Positions 6,667 through 15,460 of a stretch of 27,834 bases of DNA are shown here, piece by piece. Every line of letters begins with the position of its first letter. The stretch's first letter is position 1. Source of the stretch: 2-12-FULL-42-15 sp964196565. Its GTDB lineage: Bacteria; Pseudomonadota; Gammaproteobacteria; Coxiellales; Coxiellaceae. Where the stretch lies: contig CAXMUH010000001.1 in NCBI GenBank assembly GCA_964196565.1, forward strand, positions 1-27,834, written 5' to 3'. Below the pieces are notes generated by a model. It saw only the letters and a program-made list of their open reading frames with translations. It made no database searches and was not told the DNA's origin. Position numbers and translations under genes: made by a program.

Positions 6667-6758
6667 CAATTCGAATTCATTTCGAATTGGAATATTACAA
6701 ATTATACTCAACGCATCCTTAAATTTGTAATTCCTATTTTCATTTTGCGTTGAGTATA
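6667..6758. repeat. Nested and interlocking inverted repeats after gltX
   Basis: Three pairs: CAATTCGAA/TTCGAATTG (6667-6675, 6681-6689); ATTACAAATT/AATTTGTAAT (6694-6703, 6722-6731); and TATACTCAACGCA/TGCGTTGAGTATA (6703-6715, 6746-6758), the last arm ending at the gltX stop codon. The second and third pairs cross each other, so both cannot form as simple hairpins except as a pseudoknot or as alternative folds. Confidence 0.8.
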
Positions 6759-8168
6759 TCAACTGACGTTAGCCTTGGCATAATCAATCGCACGTGTTAA
6801 GCGAGCCACCACCTGATCTCGACCGATTAATAATAGAGTTACATCAATAGGAGGTGAAACCGTGTTACCGGTCACCGCCACTCGCAGTGGTTGAGCTAAT
6901 TTACCGAGCTTTAATTCACACAATTCTGCCACTTCGATAATCGTCTGATGAATTTTTTCTCGATTCCATTCTACTTTTTCTAATGCCGCTTTTAATTTTT
7001 CTAAAGGTTCAGCAATCGCTGGTTTTAAATGTTTGCGCCCTGCTTTTTCTTCAAATTCTTTAACGTCCTCAAAAAAATAACGACTGCGTTCGGCCATTTC
7101 CACTAAGGTTTTAGTGCGTTCAGCTTGAATCGCAACCAGCTGTTCTAAATTAACATGAGAGTCAACCTCAACACCGAGCTTAATCAATTGTGCTTTTAAC
7201 AAGGGAGCCACAACGGATGGGTTTAACGATTTCATGTAATGTTGGTTAAGCCAAAATAATTTATCGGGATCAAATGCTGCTGGCGAGCGACTCACATTTT
7301 TCAAATCGAATAATTTTATCATTTCATCCGTAGAAAAAATTTCTTGATCGCCAGAAGACCAACCTAAGCGGGCCAAATAATTCGCCAACGCTTCAGGTAA
7401 AATACCGTCATCATGATACTGCATCACACTGACGGCACCGTGGCGCTTTGAAAGGCGCTTGCCATCTTGGCCTAAAATCATCGGCACATGCGCATAACGT
7501 GGAAGTTCTGCGCCCAATGCTTTTAAAATATTTATTTGGCGTGGCGTATTATTAATATGATCATCACCACGAATAACATCGGTAATTTTCATATCCCAAT
7601 CATCAACCACAACCGTCAAATTATACGTTGGTGTGCCATCGGTTCTTGCAATAATTAAATCATCCAATTCACTATTTTTTATCGTGATCACACCACGAAT
7701 CGCATCATCAAAACTCACTGCCCCATCTTTGGGATTGTTAAAGCGCACCACATAAGGAGCATTTGCATCTTCGGGCTTATGTTGCAAGCAATAACCATCG
7801 TAACGCGGTTTAATTTTGTTGGCCTGTTGTTCGCTACGTAATTTATCTAAACGTTCTTTGGAGCAATAGCATTTATAAGCTTTACCCTCATCCACTAACT
7901 GCGCGATCACCGCTTTATATCGATCAAAACTTTTGGTCTGATAAAATGGCCCCTCATCATAATCCAAACCTAACCAGGCCATGCTATCTAAAATCGCTTG
8001 TGTTGAAGCATCTGTGGAACGCTCAAGATCCGTGTCTTCAATGCGCAAAATAAAAACACCATTGTGATGCCTTGCATATAACCAACTGAAAAGTGCGGTG
8101 CGTGCGCCGCCAACATGAAGATAGCCGGTAGGACTCGGTGCGAAACGGGTACGAACTTGTTTTGTCAT
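6759..8168 (-). CDS. gltX: Glutamyl-tRNA synthetase
   Basis: A 469-aa class I synthetase charging tRNA-Glu. The HIGH-type motif is HVGG (18-21, in FAPSPTGYLHVGGAR). The KMSKS-type motif is KRLSKRHG (237-244). CYCSKER (100-106) with YDGYCLQH (123-130) gives the zinc-binding Cys/His set of E. coli-type GltX. The length is close to E. coli (471 aa). The ATG at 8168 follows AGAGAG by about 11 bases. Only palindromes separate it from pcm downstream. Confidence 0.97.
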   Translation of the reverse strand: MTKQVRTRFAPSPTGYLHVGGARTALFSWLYARHHNGVFILRIEDTDLERSTDASTQAILDSMAWLGLDYDEGPFYQTKSFDRYKAVIAQLVDEGKAYKCYCSKERLDKLRSEQQANKIKPRYDGYCLQHKPEDANAPYVVRFNNPKDGAVSFDDAIRGVITIKNSELDDLIIARTDGTPTYNLTVVVDDWDMKITDVIRGDDHINNTPRQINILKALGAELPRYAHVPMILGQDGKRLSKRHGAVSVMQYHDDGILPEALANYLARLGWSSGDQEIFSTDEMIKLFDLKNVSRSPAAFDPDKLFWLNQHYMKSLNPSVVAPLLKAQLIKLGVEVDSHVNLEQLVAIQAERTKTLVEMAERSRYFFEDVKEFEEKAGRKHLKPAIAEPLEKLKAALEKVEWNREKIHQTIIEVAELCELKLGKLAQPLRVAVTGNTVSPPIDVTLLLIGRDQVVARLTRAIDYAKANVS

Positions 8169-8254
8169 GATGAAAAAACTCTCTTATAAAAGGGGAGATT
8201 ATTACACAAAGCTACGCTAATTACATTAGAATTAGAAGCGCTTCCAGTAGCGCG

Positions 8255-9172
8255 CTAAAGCCACAACTTAAATAAGCCATGCTCACTTCGCCCTGGCGCC
8301 AGCCAACGCATCCCAGAGACGGTATTCAGCGCATTCGGTGGACTCATAATCGGTTCAGCACAGAAAAAAGCTTTATCCTCGATCGTATAAAGCTGAACAT
8401 AAGAAAATAAATGACTGTCTTCAACTCCTGTCGCACACAAATGCAAGCAGTCACCATCGGGATAGGTTATCTTTATTTCCTTATTCACCCCAACAGAAGT
8501 TAACTGTTCATTAAGCGCTTTATCGGTCACCGATTTTGGCAAAGAAAAAACTGGCGCCTCACCAATTAAATCTGTCATTTGTTCGTTATAAACAAAACGC
8601 CGCAGCGGCTCATAATCCAGCAGAACCGCTTCTTTACCGGAACCCACCTCTGGTGTTAAAAAATAAGGATGAAATCCTGCGCTATAGGGCATCGGTTTAT
8701 CATCTAAATTGGTATACGTTTGATGGCAGATTACTTGTTGCGGCCGAACTTCATATTCCAATGAAACTGAAAAGCGAAACGGATACATTCTACGCATTTC
8801 TGCATTATCGGTAAGGCTAATGGTTACTCGAGAATCACTGTGAGCCTCCAATTTCCATGCTTGCTGCCAGCCAAATCCGTGAATCGGTAGCTGATAAAGC
8901 TTTCCATCATAAAGATAAGCGCCGCGCTTGCCCGAGCGCTCGAGACGCGCAAAAACAGGAAAAGCCAACGGCATACCTCCAGGCAGATCATCCAGCCCTT
9001 TATCCCAAAAATTATCGTGTTGAAATAATAATTCACGCGGGCCTTTGTTTCCAGGCATCATAATCGAGGATACCACCGCACCTCGCGATGGAACTAAGGT
9101 CAACTCAGTTAAACCATCTGCTGAAGTTATCGAAACCGTTTCAAAACCTTTATAATTTTTGATTAAAGCCAT
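8255..9172 (-). CDS. Aldose-1-epimerase / hexose-6-phosphate mutarotase-like protein
   Basis: A 305-aa galactose-mutarotase-fold protein. HGFGW, AGFHPYF (the catalytic His region) and CAEPIMSPPNALN (the catalytic Glu region) match the aldose 1-epimerase / YeaD group that interconverts hexose anomers. The start is placed at ATG 9172, with GGAG seven bases upstream; an upstream TTG at 9178 would overlap that site. It lies 35 bp after coaA in the same direction, so the two may be cotranscribed. The exact sugar is not visible. Confidence 0.85.
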   Translation of the reverse strand: MALIKNYKGFETVSITSADGLTELTLVPSRGAVVSSIMMPGNKGPRELLFQHDNFWDKGLDDLPGGMPLAFPVFARLERSGKRGAYLYDGKLYQLPIHGFGWQQAWKLEAHSDSRVTISLTDNAEMRRMYPFRFSVSLEYEVRPQQVICHQTYTNLDDKPMPYSAGFHPYFLTPEVGSGKEAVLLDYEPLRRFVYNEQMTDLIGEAPVFSLPKSVTDKALNEQLTSVGVNKEIKITYPDGDCLHLCATGVEDSHLFSYVQLYTIEDKAFFCAEPIMSPPNALNTVSGMRWLAPGRSEHGLFKLWL

Positions 9173-9207
9173 AGACAATCTCCAAAAGTTGTTCGCGCGC
9201 TCTCACT

Positions 9208-10170
9208 CTAAAGCTTTCTAAGCTTCACACCCGTCACTTTATGTGCTTCTGATTTTCGCAAAATAAGCTGTGCGCGTTGATAAAAAGGCAGGATATTTTC
9301 CACCAGATTTACTTCATTAATTTCACGCCAAACACGTTCTGCGAATTTAACCAGCTCTTCCTGGTTAAGCTTCGCCAGAAAATGAAAATATGAATCTTGT
9401 TTTTGAAAAGGGCCACGCCAAAATTTTAATACACGCTCGATATACCATGCTTTGATAATCTCAGGCTCTGCGTCCACAAATAATGAAAAATCAAAAAAAT
9501 CAGAAACAAAAAGTTTTGGTGCATCAAGTGATTTATCGGTTTTGGTTTGTAGAATATTCAACCCTTCCACGATAACAATATCCGGCTTTTCAATCGTATG
9601 ATATTCATTTGGGACAATATCGTAATGATGATGAGAATAAATCGGCGTTTTAACAGACGCGTCGCCCGATTTTATCTTATGCAACACAGTAAGCAAATGC
9701 TCGGTGTCATAACTTTCGGGAAAACCCTTGCGCTCCATCAAACCCATGGCTTGTAATTTTTCGTTCGGGTACAGAAAACCATCGGTTGTAATAATAGAAA
9801 CATTAGGATGATTAGGCCAATGCGATAATAGTGCTTTTAACACACGCGAAGTCGTGCTTTTACCAACCGCAACGCTGCCTGACACACCGATAATGTACGG
9901 CACTTTCGGTTCACTCACTCCCAAAAAATCACTGGTCGCGCCATGCAAACCCTGCGTTGCACTCACATAAAGGTTGAGTAAACGCGACAACGGAAGGTAA
10001 ACTTCTTCAACCTCTTCTAATGAAACTTCCTCAGTTTGCCCGCGCAACTGCGCCACTTCACAAGCGGTCAACGGCAATGGCGTATCCAAACGATACTTTC
10101 CCCACTGCTCGCGAGTAAAAGTAAGATAAGGCGAGGGTAAAGCCTGCTCTTTTTGTTTGATTTTTGTCAT
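9208..10170 (-). CDS. coaA: Pantothenate kinase, type I
   Basis: A 320-aa protein catalysing the first step of CoA synthesis. The P-loop GSVAVGKST is at 98-106, and SPYLTFTREQW near the N-terminus plus IITTDGFLYPN and VIVEGLNIL are family hallmarks of prokaryotic type I CoaA (E. coli 316 aa). CoA is also the donor for the phosphopantetheinyl transferase at 1145-1885. No clear ribosome-binding site precedes the ATG at 10170. It is divergent from tamA; the 122-bp gap holds TGATAGC (10206-10212) inverted as GCTATCA (10230-10236). Confidence 0.96.
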   Translation of the reverse strand: MTKIKQKEQALPSPYLTFTREQWGKYRLDTPLPLTACEVAQLRGQTEEVSLEEVEEVYLPLSRLLNLYVSATQGLHGATSDFLGVSEPKVPYIIGVSGSVAVGKSTTSRVLKALLSHWPNHPNVSIITTDGFLYPNEKLQAMGLMERKGFPESYDTEHLLTVLHKIKSGDASVKTPIYSHHHYDIVPNEYHTIEKPDIVIVEGLNILQTKTDKSLDAPKLFVSDFFDFSLFVDAEPEIIKAWYIERVLKFWRGPFQKQDSYFHFLAKLNQEELVKFAERVWREINEVNLVENILPFYQRAQLILRKSEAHKVTGVKLRKL

Positions 10171-10257
10171 AATTGGTTAATTTTTAATAATGTGCTAATG
10201 CTCTATGATAGCTTAACTTCTTTGCAGATGCTATCAGCTCAAAGACTGTGCAACTCT

Positions 10258-10286
10258 CTGACTAGACTACAGTTTTCTCCTATAAT
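10258..10286 (+). promoter_or_regulatory. Candidate tamA promoter giving a leaderless mRNA
   Basis: A consensus -10 TATAAT at 10281-10286 with CTGACT (4/6 to TTGACA) 17 bp upstream. The usual start site, about seven bases past the -10, falls on or next to the A of the tamA ATG at 10293. No Shine-Dalgarno sequence fits between. Confidence 0.55.
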
Positions 10287-10292
10287 CAATGC

Positions 10293-12074
10293 ATGAGGAT
10301 TATTTGCAAAATCAGCATTGTTTTCGCTTGTCTTAGTGTTTTACTAATGGGCAATGCTGCGCCTGCAAAAACTGCAACCCCCCCCAAAACAGTACAAACA
10401 AAAAGCCCCATCAGTATTACCGTAGTTGGTATTAAAGGTGAAGTAAAATCAAATGTGCTTTCAAGGCTAGATATCAAAAAAAATCTAATTACTCCAACGC
10501 AACCAAAAATTGTTCGCTGGCGTTTTTTTAAAAGTATTCCCAAAGAAGTAAAGCAAGCAATTCAACCTTACGGTTTTTTTAAACCTACTGTCACCACCCA
10601 ACTTAAACAACTACCGAATAAATGGCAAATTAAGGTTAACGTGCAACCTGGCAGGCGAATGAAATTTACATCGGTAAAAGTTATCATCAATGGCGCTGGA
10701 AAAACGGATCGTGCTTTTAAAGCCTATCTCGCTGATTTACCAATTCAACCCGGCGATAATTTTAATTCACAAAAGTACGAATCCATCAAAGACCGATTGC
10801 AAAATATTGCTAACGCACGCGGCTATTTTCAAGCAAAAATCGTTGAAAGCAAACTTAAGATTAATCTCAGTGATTATACCAGTACGGCAAAAATTATCTA
10901 CGATAGCGGAATTAGGTATCGTTTTGGTAAAACCATTTTTGAAGCTTCCAAGCTAAGAGAATCTTTACTAAGAAGATATCTTCGCTACTCACCGATGGAA
11001 TATTATAAAAACCACTTAATCGAACAAACACGGCTTGATCTCACCAACAGTAATTATTTCCAACAGGTGGTGATGACACCACAAATCAATCAAGCGGTAA
11101 ATTATGTGGTTCCGATTAAAGTAAAACTCTTCCCCCAAGATCAGGTAATTTACAGTTTAGGTGCAGGTTACGGTACCGACACCGGCATACGAGGATTAGC
11201 CAGCATGGATTTACGCTGGCTCAATTCTTATGGTCATAGTTTTAAAGCGTTAGCGCGTGGCTCACAACTCAACAGTGAATTAGCCGGTACTTATACGATC
11301 CCAGGGTTTAAGCCGGCGCGAGATTTTTTCTCCATTACCGGTGGGTTGGTTAGACTGGATCAAACAACAGGTAAAGGCAAAAATGCTCAGCTAGGCGCGA
11401 ATTATCAGATACTGGTGAATGATTGGCGCATATCGGCCGGACTTAACTATATCGTCGAAAAATATTCACTCAATAACTACCCCATCAGAGGTAACACAAT
11501 TAACACCAATGCAGCGTTACTTTATCCGAGTATTTCTGTCCAAAAAACCTATGCCCAAAAAAATATTATCAATCCTACCGAGGGATATAATCTTATTTTC
11601 ACTGCAAGTGGTGCAAATAAACATGTCGCCTCAAAAACAAGCTACACGCAATATCGTATCGATTCTAAACTTTTATACACCCTATACCGCACTCATACAC
11701 GCGTATTGATACGCGCATCCTTTGGTGCAACCGATATTGACTGTTTGTCTAGCCTGCCTTTATCCAAGCAATTTTTTGCAGGTGGTGCAACCAGTATTCG
11801 AGGATTTGAGTATAATAGCATTGGCCCCGGACGATATATCGGTGTTGGCAGCTTTGAACTACAACAGCGTATTTTTGGTAAATTTTATCTCTCAGGATTT
11901 GTCGACGCGGGAAATGTGAGCGACACTATCTTTGAAAGCAAACTCTATGTTGGCACTGGACCTGGCTTAATGTATCTTACTCCAATTGGCCCATTGGAAG
12001 TATCTTTTGCCAAAGCAATGAGTCCGACACGCGGCGGCTGGCGAATACAATTTAGCATGGGAGCACTATTATGA
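10293..12074 (+). CDS. tamA: Translocation and assembly module subunit TamA (Omp85 family)
   Basis: A 593-aa outer-membrane protein that works with TamB in assembling or transporting envelope components. It has a signal peptide (hydrophobic stretch about 5-22), an N-terminal periplasmic part of POTRA-like repeats up to about residue 270 (for example VVGIKGEVKSNVLSRL and KFTSVKVIING), then a beta-barrel with the Omp85 motif GGATSIRGFEYNSIG and a C-terminal strand ending in an aromatic-rich pattern. The length is near E. coli TamA (577 aa). An in-frame stop at 10263-10265 rules out a longer start. Its stop overlaps tamB by 4 bp (ATGA). Confidence 0.93.
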   Translation: MRIICKISIVFACLSVLLMGNAAPAKTATPPKTVQTKSPISITVVGIKGEVKSNVLSRLDIKKNLITPTQPKIVRWRFFKSIPKEVKQAIQPYGFFKPTVTTQLKQLPNKWQIKVNVQPGRRMKFTSVKVIINGAGKTDRAFKAYLADLPIQPGDNFNSQKYESIKDRLQNIANARGYFQAKIVESKLKINLSDYTSTAKIIYDSGIRYRFGKTIFEASKLRESLLRRYLRYSPMEYYKNHLIEQTRLDLTNSNYFQQVVMTPQINQAVNYVVPIKVKLFPQDQVIYSLGAGYGTDTGIRGLASMDLRWLNSYGHSFKALARGSQLNSELAGTYTIPGFKPARDFFSITGGLVRLDQTTGKGKNAQLGANYQILVNDWRISAGLNYIVEKYSLNNYPIRGNTINTNAALLYPSISVQKTYAQKNIINPTEGYNLIFTASGANKHVASKTSYTQYRIDSKLLYTLYRTHTRVLIRASFGATDIDCLSSLPLSKQFFAGGATSIRGFEYNSIGPGRYIGVGSFELQQRIFGKFYLSGFVDAGNVSDTIFESKLYVGTGPGLMYLTPIGPLEVSFAKAMSPTRGGWRIQFSMGALL

Positions 12075-15000
12075 TTCGATGGGTAGCCAGATGCTTTTTT
12101 GGCTTGATAGCAATTTTACTGATATTATTTATTTTTTTGCTGACGCCTTATGGCTTTCATCAAAGCTTAAAGCTGATAGAAAAAAATCTGCCTGGCAAAT
12201 TAACCTTCCAGCATATCTCTGGCAATATTTTTGGTCCGATAAATATTAGTAATCTGACCTATGATGCCAAAAATATGCATGTCACCATTGGAACGGCGCA
12301 CTTGCAATGGCGCTTGCCTATGCTGTTTTTAAAAACTCTCGATATCGCTAATTTTGAGGCCAGCAATATTCAAGTTCATTTAATAAAACATGCATCCGCC
12401 AGACCAAAAAAACAAACACAAAACCCGGTAGCTGTATTAGACCTGCCCTTTGCCCTCAAAGTTGAAAAAGCCAATATCAACAACGTTCAGCTTTACTATG
12501 GTAACCATGTGCCAATTGCCACCATTGATAAAATCAGCATTAATAAGCTTAAGTTAAGTAACCGAAAAATACGCGGGACCATTGATGTTAATTTGATAAA
12601 GCCCTATAAAATTGAGAGTCATATTTATCTCAAAGGCGATCTTGAAAAATACCAAATTAATTGGAGTATTACAAAAGCACAAAATCAATTTAGTTTAAAT
12701 GGCATAGGAAACACGAAGTCCATTACTGTCTCTCTCGACGGCTCTAAACTGTATCAGAGCCAAGTCAGTGGCGATGCGACCATCAGCTGGTTCCCCTTTT
12801 GGTCATGGAAATCTGACATCAATATCAAAAATCTTAATTTGAAAAAATTTAACACTGCACTGCCGAATATTACCAGTGCAAATTTAAAATCAAATGGCTA
12901 CTGGAAACAAAAAATGCCAGTATTTGATTTAAATGCTAATATTGATGCTCCCGGCGTCCATATCAATGCGGTCGGCTCACATAAAAACACTTGGAATATT
13001 AATTTCCAAGCCAATGTAAAAAAACTAGATCAACTTATCCCCAGCATGAGCGGCAGCATTCAAAGCCGCGGTACGATTACTGGATCAAACCAGGATCCAG
13101 AGCTCGACGCTAAATTTAATGCAACCAACCTCTATACCGACAATATTTCAGCAGATACACTGCAAGGGGAAATTAAAATTGACTTTGGATTTTTACAAGC
13201 ATCTAAACTTAAGCTTGACGGCACCAATGTGAAAGCCCCATTTCTCAATGCATCTACTTTAAAACTTAGCGCCAATAGCACAGCTCACTTAAAACAAATT
13301 CATGCCAACCTTAACCTCAATACACAACAATACCAAAACATTAGCTTAGATTCAGAGCTTGATGGCCGCCTTACTCAGAATATCTGGCAAGGCAAACTGG
13401 TGAAATTCAGGTTTCAATCACCCAAAGCTGGGCTATGGAGATTGCAATCGCCATCACGGCTTTACTTGTCTCAAGAAAAGATAACGTTAAAAGACGCTTG
13501 CTGGCACGCAAGATCCGGCAAGACCTGCGTTAATATCGATTGGGATAAAACAAATCCTTGGCAAATCAATGCCAATGGCCATTTAACCAATCTTAATTTA
13601 CTCACAGAACTCGCTTCACCCTTCCTCACCATTCGCGCTCCGACCCTGTTTAAGGTTAATATCAGAGGCTTCGGGCAAACCATTACTGACATTAAGTCAA
13701 ACCTCAACATCGATAATGGATCATTAACATTCTCCAAAGATTTTCAAAGCTTTAAATACCCTCTGAAAAAAATGACCATCGACCTTAACACAAAAAACAA
13801 TGACTTAATTTTACAAACCAACGCCTTGGTGGCTAAAAAAGATTTCTTAACCGCAAACATTGTTATACACGATTTCCAGAAGCGAATAAAAAATGATACG
13901 TTAAACACATCTCAAGTTTCAGGAAAAGTGAAATTAAGTTTATCCACATTAAGATTACTGGAAATGTTTACCCCTTATGTTTCACAGCCTAAAGGTTTAT
14001 TACAAGCCAACTTCGATGTCAGCGGATCACTACCGCTACCCAACATTGAAGGTAAAGTGACGCTGAAGAATGGCTACATTAATATCCCAAGTCTCAAAGT
14101 TCAGCTCGACAATATACAAATGACAATCCACGCCAAAAACAAAGCGTTAAATTACACCATCACTGCACATTCAGAAAAATTACCCATTACCATAACAGGC
14201 AAAACCCAATATAAGAATAACAAATTAATAAGCACACTAAAATTTTCTGGTAAAGATGTCTTAGTCGCAAACACACCTCAATACACCATTTATGTTTCTC
14301 CAGATCTGCAAGCAAGACTGGTCGGAAATTCTGCGGTAATAACCGGTAAAATTATTATTCCAAAAGCAGTTATAAAACCTGCTGATTTTTCCTCTACTGT
14401 CAGCCTGCCCGCTGATGTGGTTATTGTCAGCCAACACAAGATCACCAAACAAAGTCCGTTAAAATGGGTTATGAATGTTAGCATTGTGCTCGGCGATCAT
14501 GTGACGATTAACACCCGAGGTTTAAATGGCCAGCTCCATGGAGACCTAAAAATCACTCACGAGGTTACCCAACCCAATGCTGTCGCGACCGGGCAAATAA
14601 CCTTAACCCAAGCGACTTTTTCAACCCAAGGCAAAACACTCACGATTGCTGAGGGCTCAAACATAAACTACATCCACGATTCAATTAATAACCCACATTT
14701 GAGCATTCGCGCCTCTCGCACCGTGTCCGTTGTGAGTGATAAAAGTGGATTTCAACTAGGACCCACTAAGTCTCAAGTGGGCATCGACATTAAAGGGACG
14801 GTATCACACCCCAGCATTTCACTTTTCTCTTCGCCAATCGCATTATCGCAAGCCGACATTTTATCTTATTTATTATTTGGCTCGCCAGCAAGTGGTGGCT
14901 CTGCGAGTAATCTTTCGGCAATTGTTGGCGCAGTCAGTAGTTTAAAACTCGGAGGGGACAAAAGTGATGTCAGCATTTCCCGGATTAAACAAAGACTCGG

Positions 15001-15277
15001 CATTACTGAACTTGGTGTGCAAGAACAAACTTATATCGATGCCTTTGGCACCCCACTGGGTATTAATCAAAGCTCTTTTGTAATCGGCAGTTATATCACT
15101 CCGAAAATTTATGTGCGCTACAATCGTGGTTTAGTTACCCCGGTGGATATTTATCAAGTTCGTTATATTTTTAATAAGCATTGGTCGATACAAACCGAAA
15201 CCGGATCGGGTTCGCAGAGTGTGGGCACAGGAGTCGATGTACTCTATACCATTAGCCGCAAAAAATTCCCTTATTAG
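12071..15277 (+). CDS. tamB: Translocation and assembly module subunit TamB
   Basis: A 1068-aa protein with one N-terminal membrane anchor (about residues 8-26) and a long repetitive beta-rich body, ending in the TamB domain: SQADILSYLLFGSP, LGVQEQTYIDAFGTPLG, VRYNRGLVTPVDIYQVRY. Such AsmA/TamB proteins span the periplasm and are thought to conduct lipid. It is shorter than E. coli TamB (1259 aa). It starts inside the tamA stop, so the two are translationally coupled. Its final 15 residues (GVDVLYTISRKKFPY) recur in a detached copy at 17393-17439. Confidence 0.94.
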   Translation: MIRWVARCFFGLIAILLILFIFLLTPYGFHQSLKLIEKNLPGKLTFQHISGNIFGPINISNLTYDAKNMHVTIGTAHLQWRLPMLFLKTLDIANFEASNIQVHLIKHASARPKKQTQNPVAVLDLPFALKVEKANINNVQLYYGNHVPIATIDKISINKLKLSNRKIRGTIDVNLIKPYKIESHIYLKGDLEKYQINWSITKAQNQFSLNGIGNTKSITVSLDGSKLYQSQVSGDATISWFPFWSWKSDINIKNLNLKKFNTALPNITSANLKSNGYWKQKMPVFDLNANIDAPGVHINAVGSHKNTWNINFQANVKKLDQLIPSMSGSIQSRGTITGSNQDPELDAKFNATNLYTDNISADTLQGEIKIDFGFLQASKLKLDGTNVKAPFLNASTLKLSANSTAHLKQIHANLNLNTQQYQNISLDSELDGRLTQNIWQGKLVKFRFQSPKAGLWRLQSPSRLYLSQEKITLKDACWHARSGKTCVNIDWDKTNPWQINANGHLTNLNLLTELASPFLTIRAPTLFKVNIRGFGQTITDIKSNLNIDNGSLTFSKDFQSFKYPLKKMTIDLNTKNNDLILQTNALVAKKDFLTANIVIHDFQKRIKNDTLNTSQVSGKVKLSLSTLRLLEMFTPYVSQPKGLLQANFDVSGSLPLPNIEGKVTLKNGYINIPSLKVQLDNIQMTIHAKNKALNYTITAHSEKLPITITGKTQYKNNKLISTLKFSGKDVLVANTPQYTIYVSPDLQARLVGNSAVITGKIIIPKAVIKPADFSSTVSLPADVVIVSQHKITKQSPLKWVMNVSIVLGDHVTINTRGLNGQLHGDLKITHEVTQPNAVATGQITLTQATFSTQGKTLTIAEGSNINYIHDSINNPHLSIRASRTVSVVSDKSGFQLGPTKSQVGIDIKGTVSHPSISLFSSPIALSQADILSYLLFGSPASGGSASNLSAIVGAVSSLKLGGDKSDVSISRIKQRLGITELGVQEQTYIDAFGTPLGINQSSFVIGSYITPKIYVRYNRGLVTPVDIYQVRYIFNKHWSIQTETGSGSQSVGTGVDVLYTISRKKFPY

Positions 15278-15284
15278 GGAGGGG

Positions 15285-15358
15285 GTCATCCCTGCGAAAG
15301 CTGGGATCTCATTAAGGTGGCGCTTAACTCGAGAGATCCCAACTTTCGTTGGGATGAC
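15285..15358. repeat. MITE-like inverted repeat just after tamB
   Basis: 26-bp arms (15285-15310 and 15333-15358) with three mismatches; each outer end is GTCATCCC, and each has CGAAAG-type centres. It resembles the widespread GTCATCCC...GGGATGAC intergenic palindromes. It begins 8 bp after the tamB stop and may act as terminator for tamAB. 15359-15460 has only a short GGCATC/GATGCC hairpin near 15433. Confidence 0.8.
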
Positions 15359-15460
15359 AGTGCCAGAGGATAAAATTAACGCCATGCCTAAAAAATGCCA
15401 CGAACTAGACTGCCAGTTAGTTTTATTGAATTTGAGGCATCAGGACGAGATGCCAAACAT

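Noticed and set aside
15285..15358. Inverted repeat after tamB considered as the ends of an insertion sequence
   Set aside because: It is only 74 bp with no transposase; it fits a small palindromic repeat instead.
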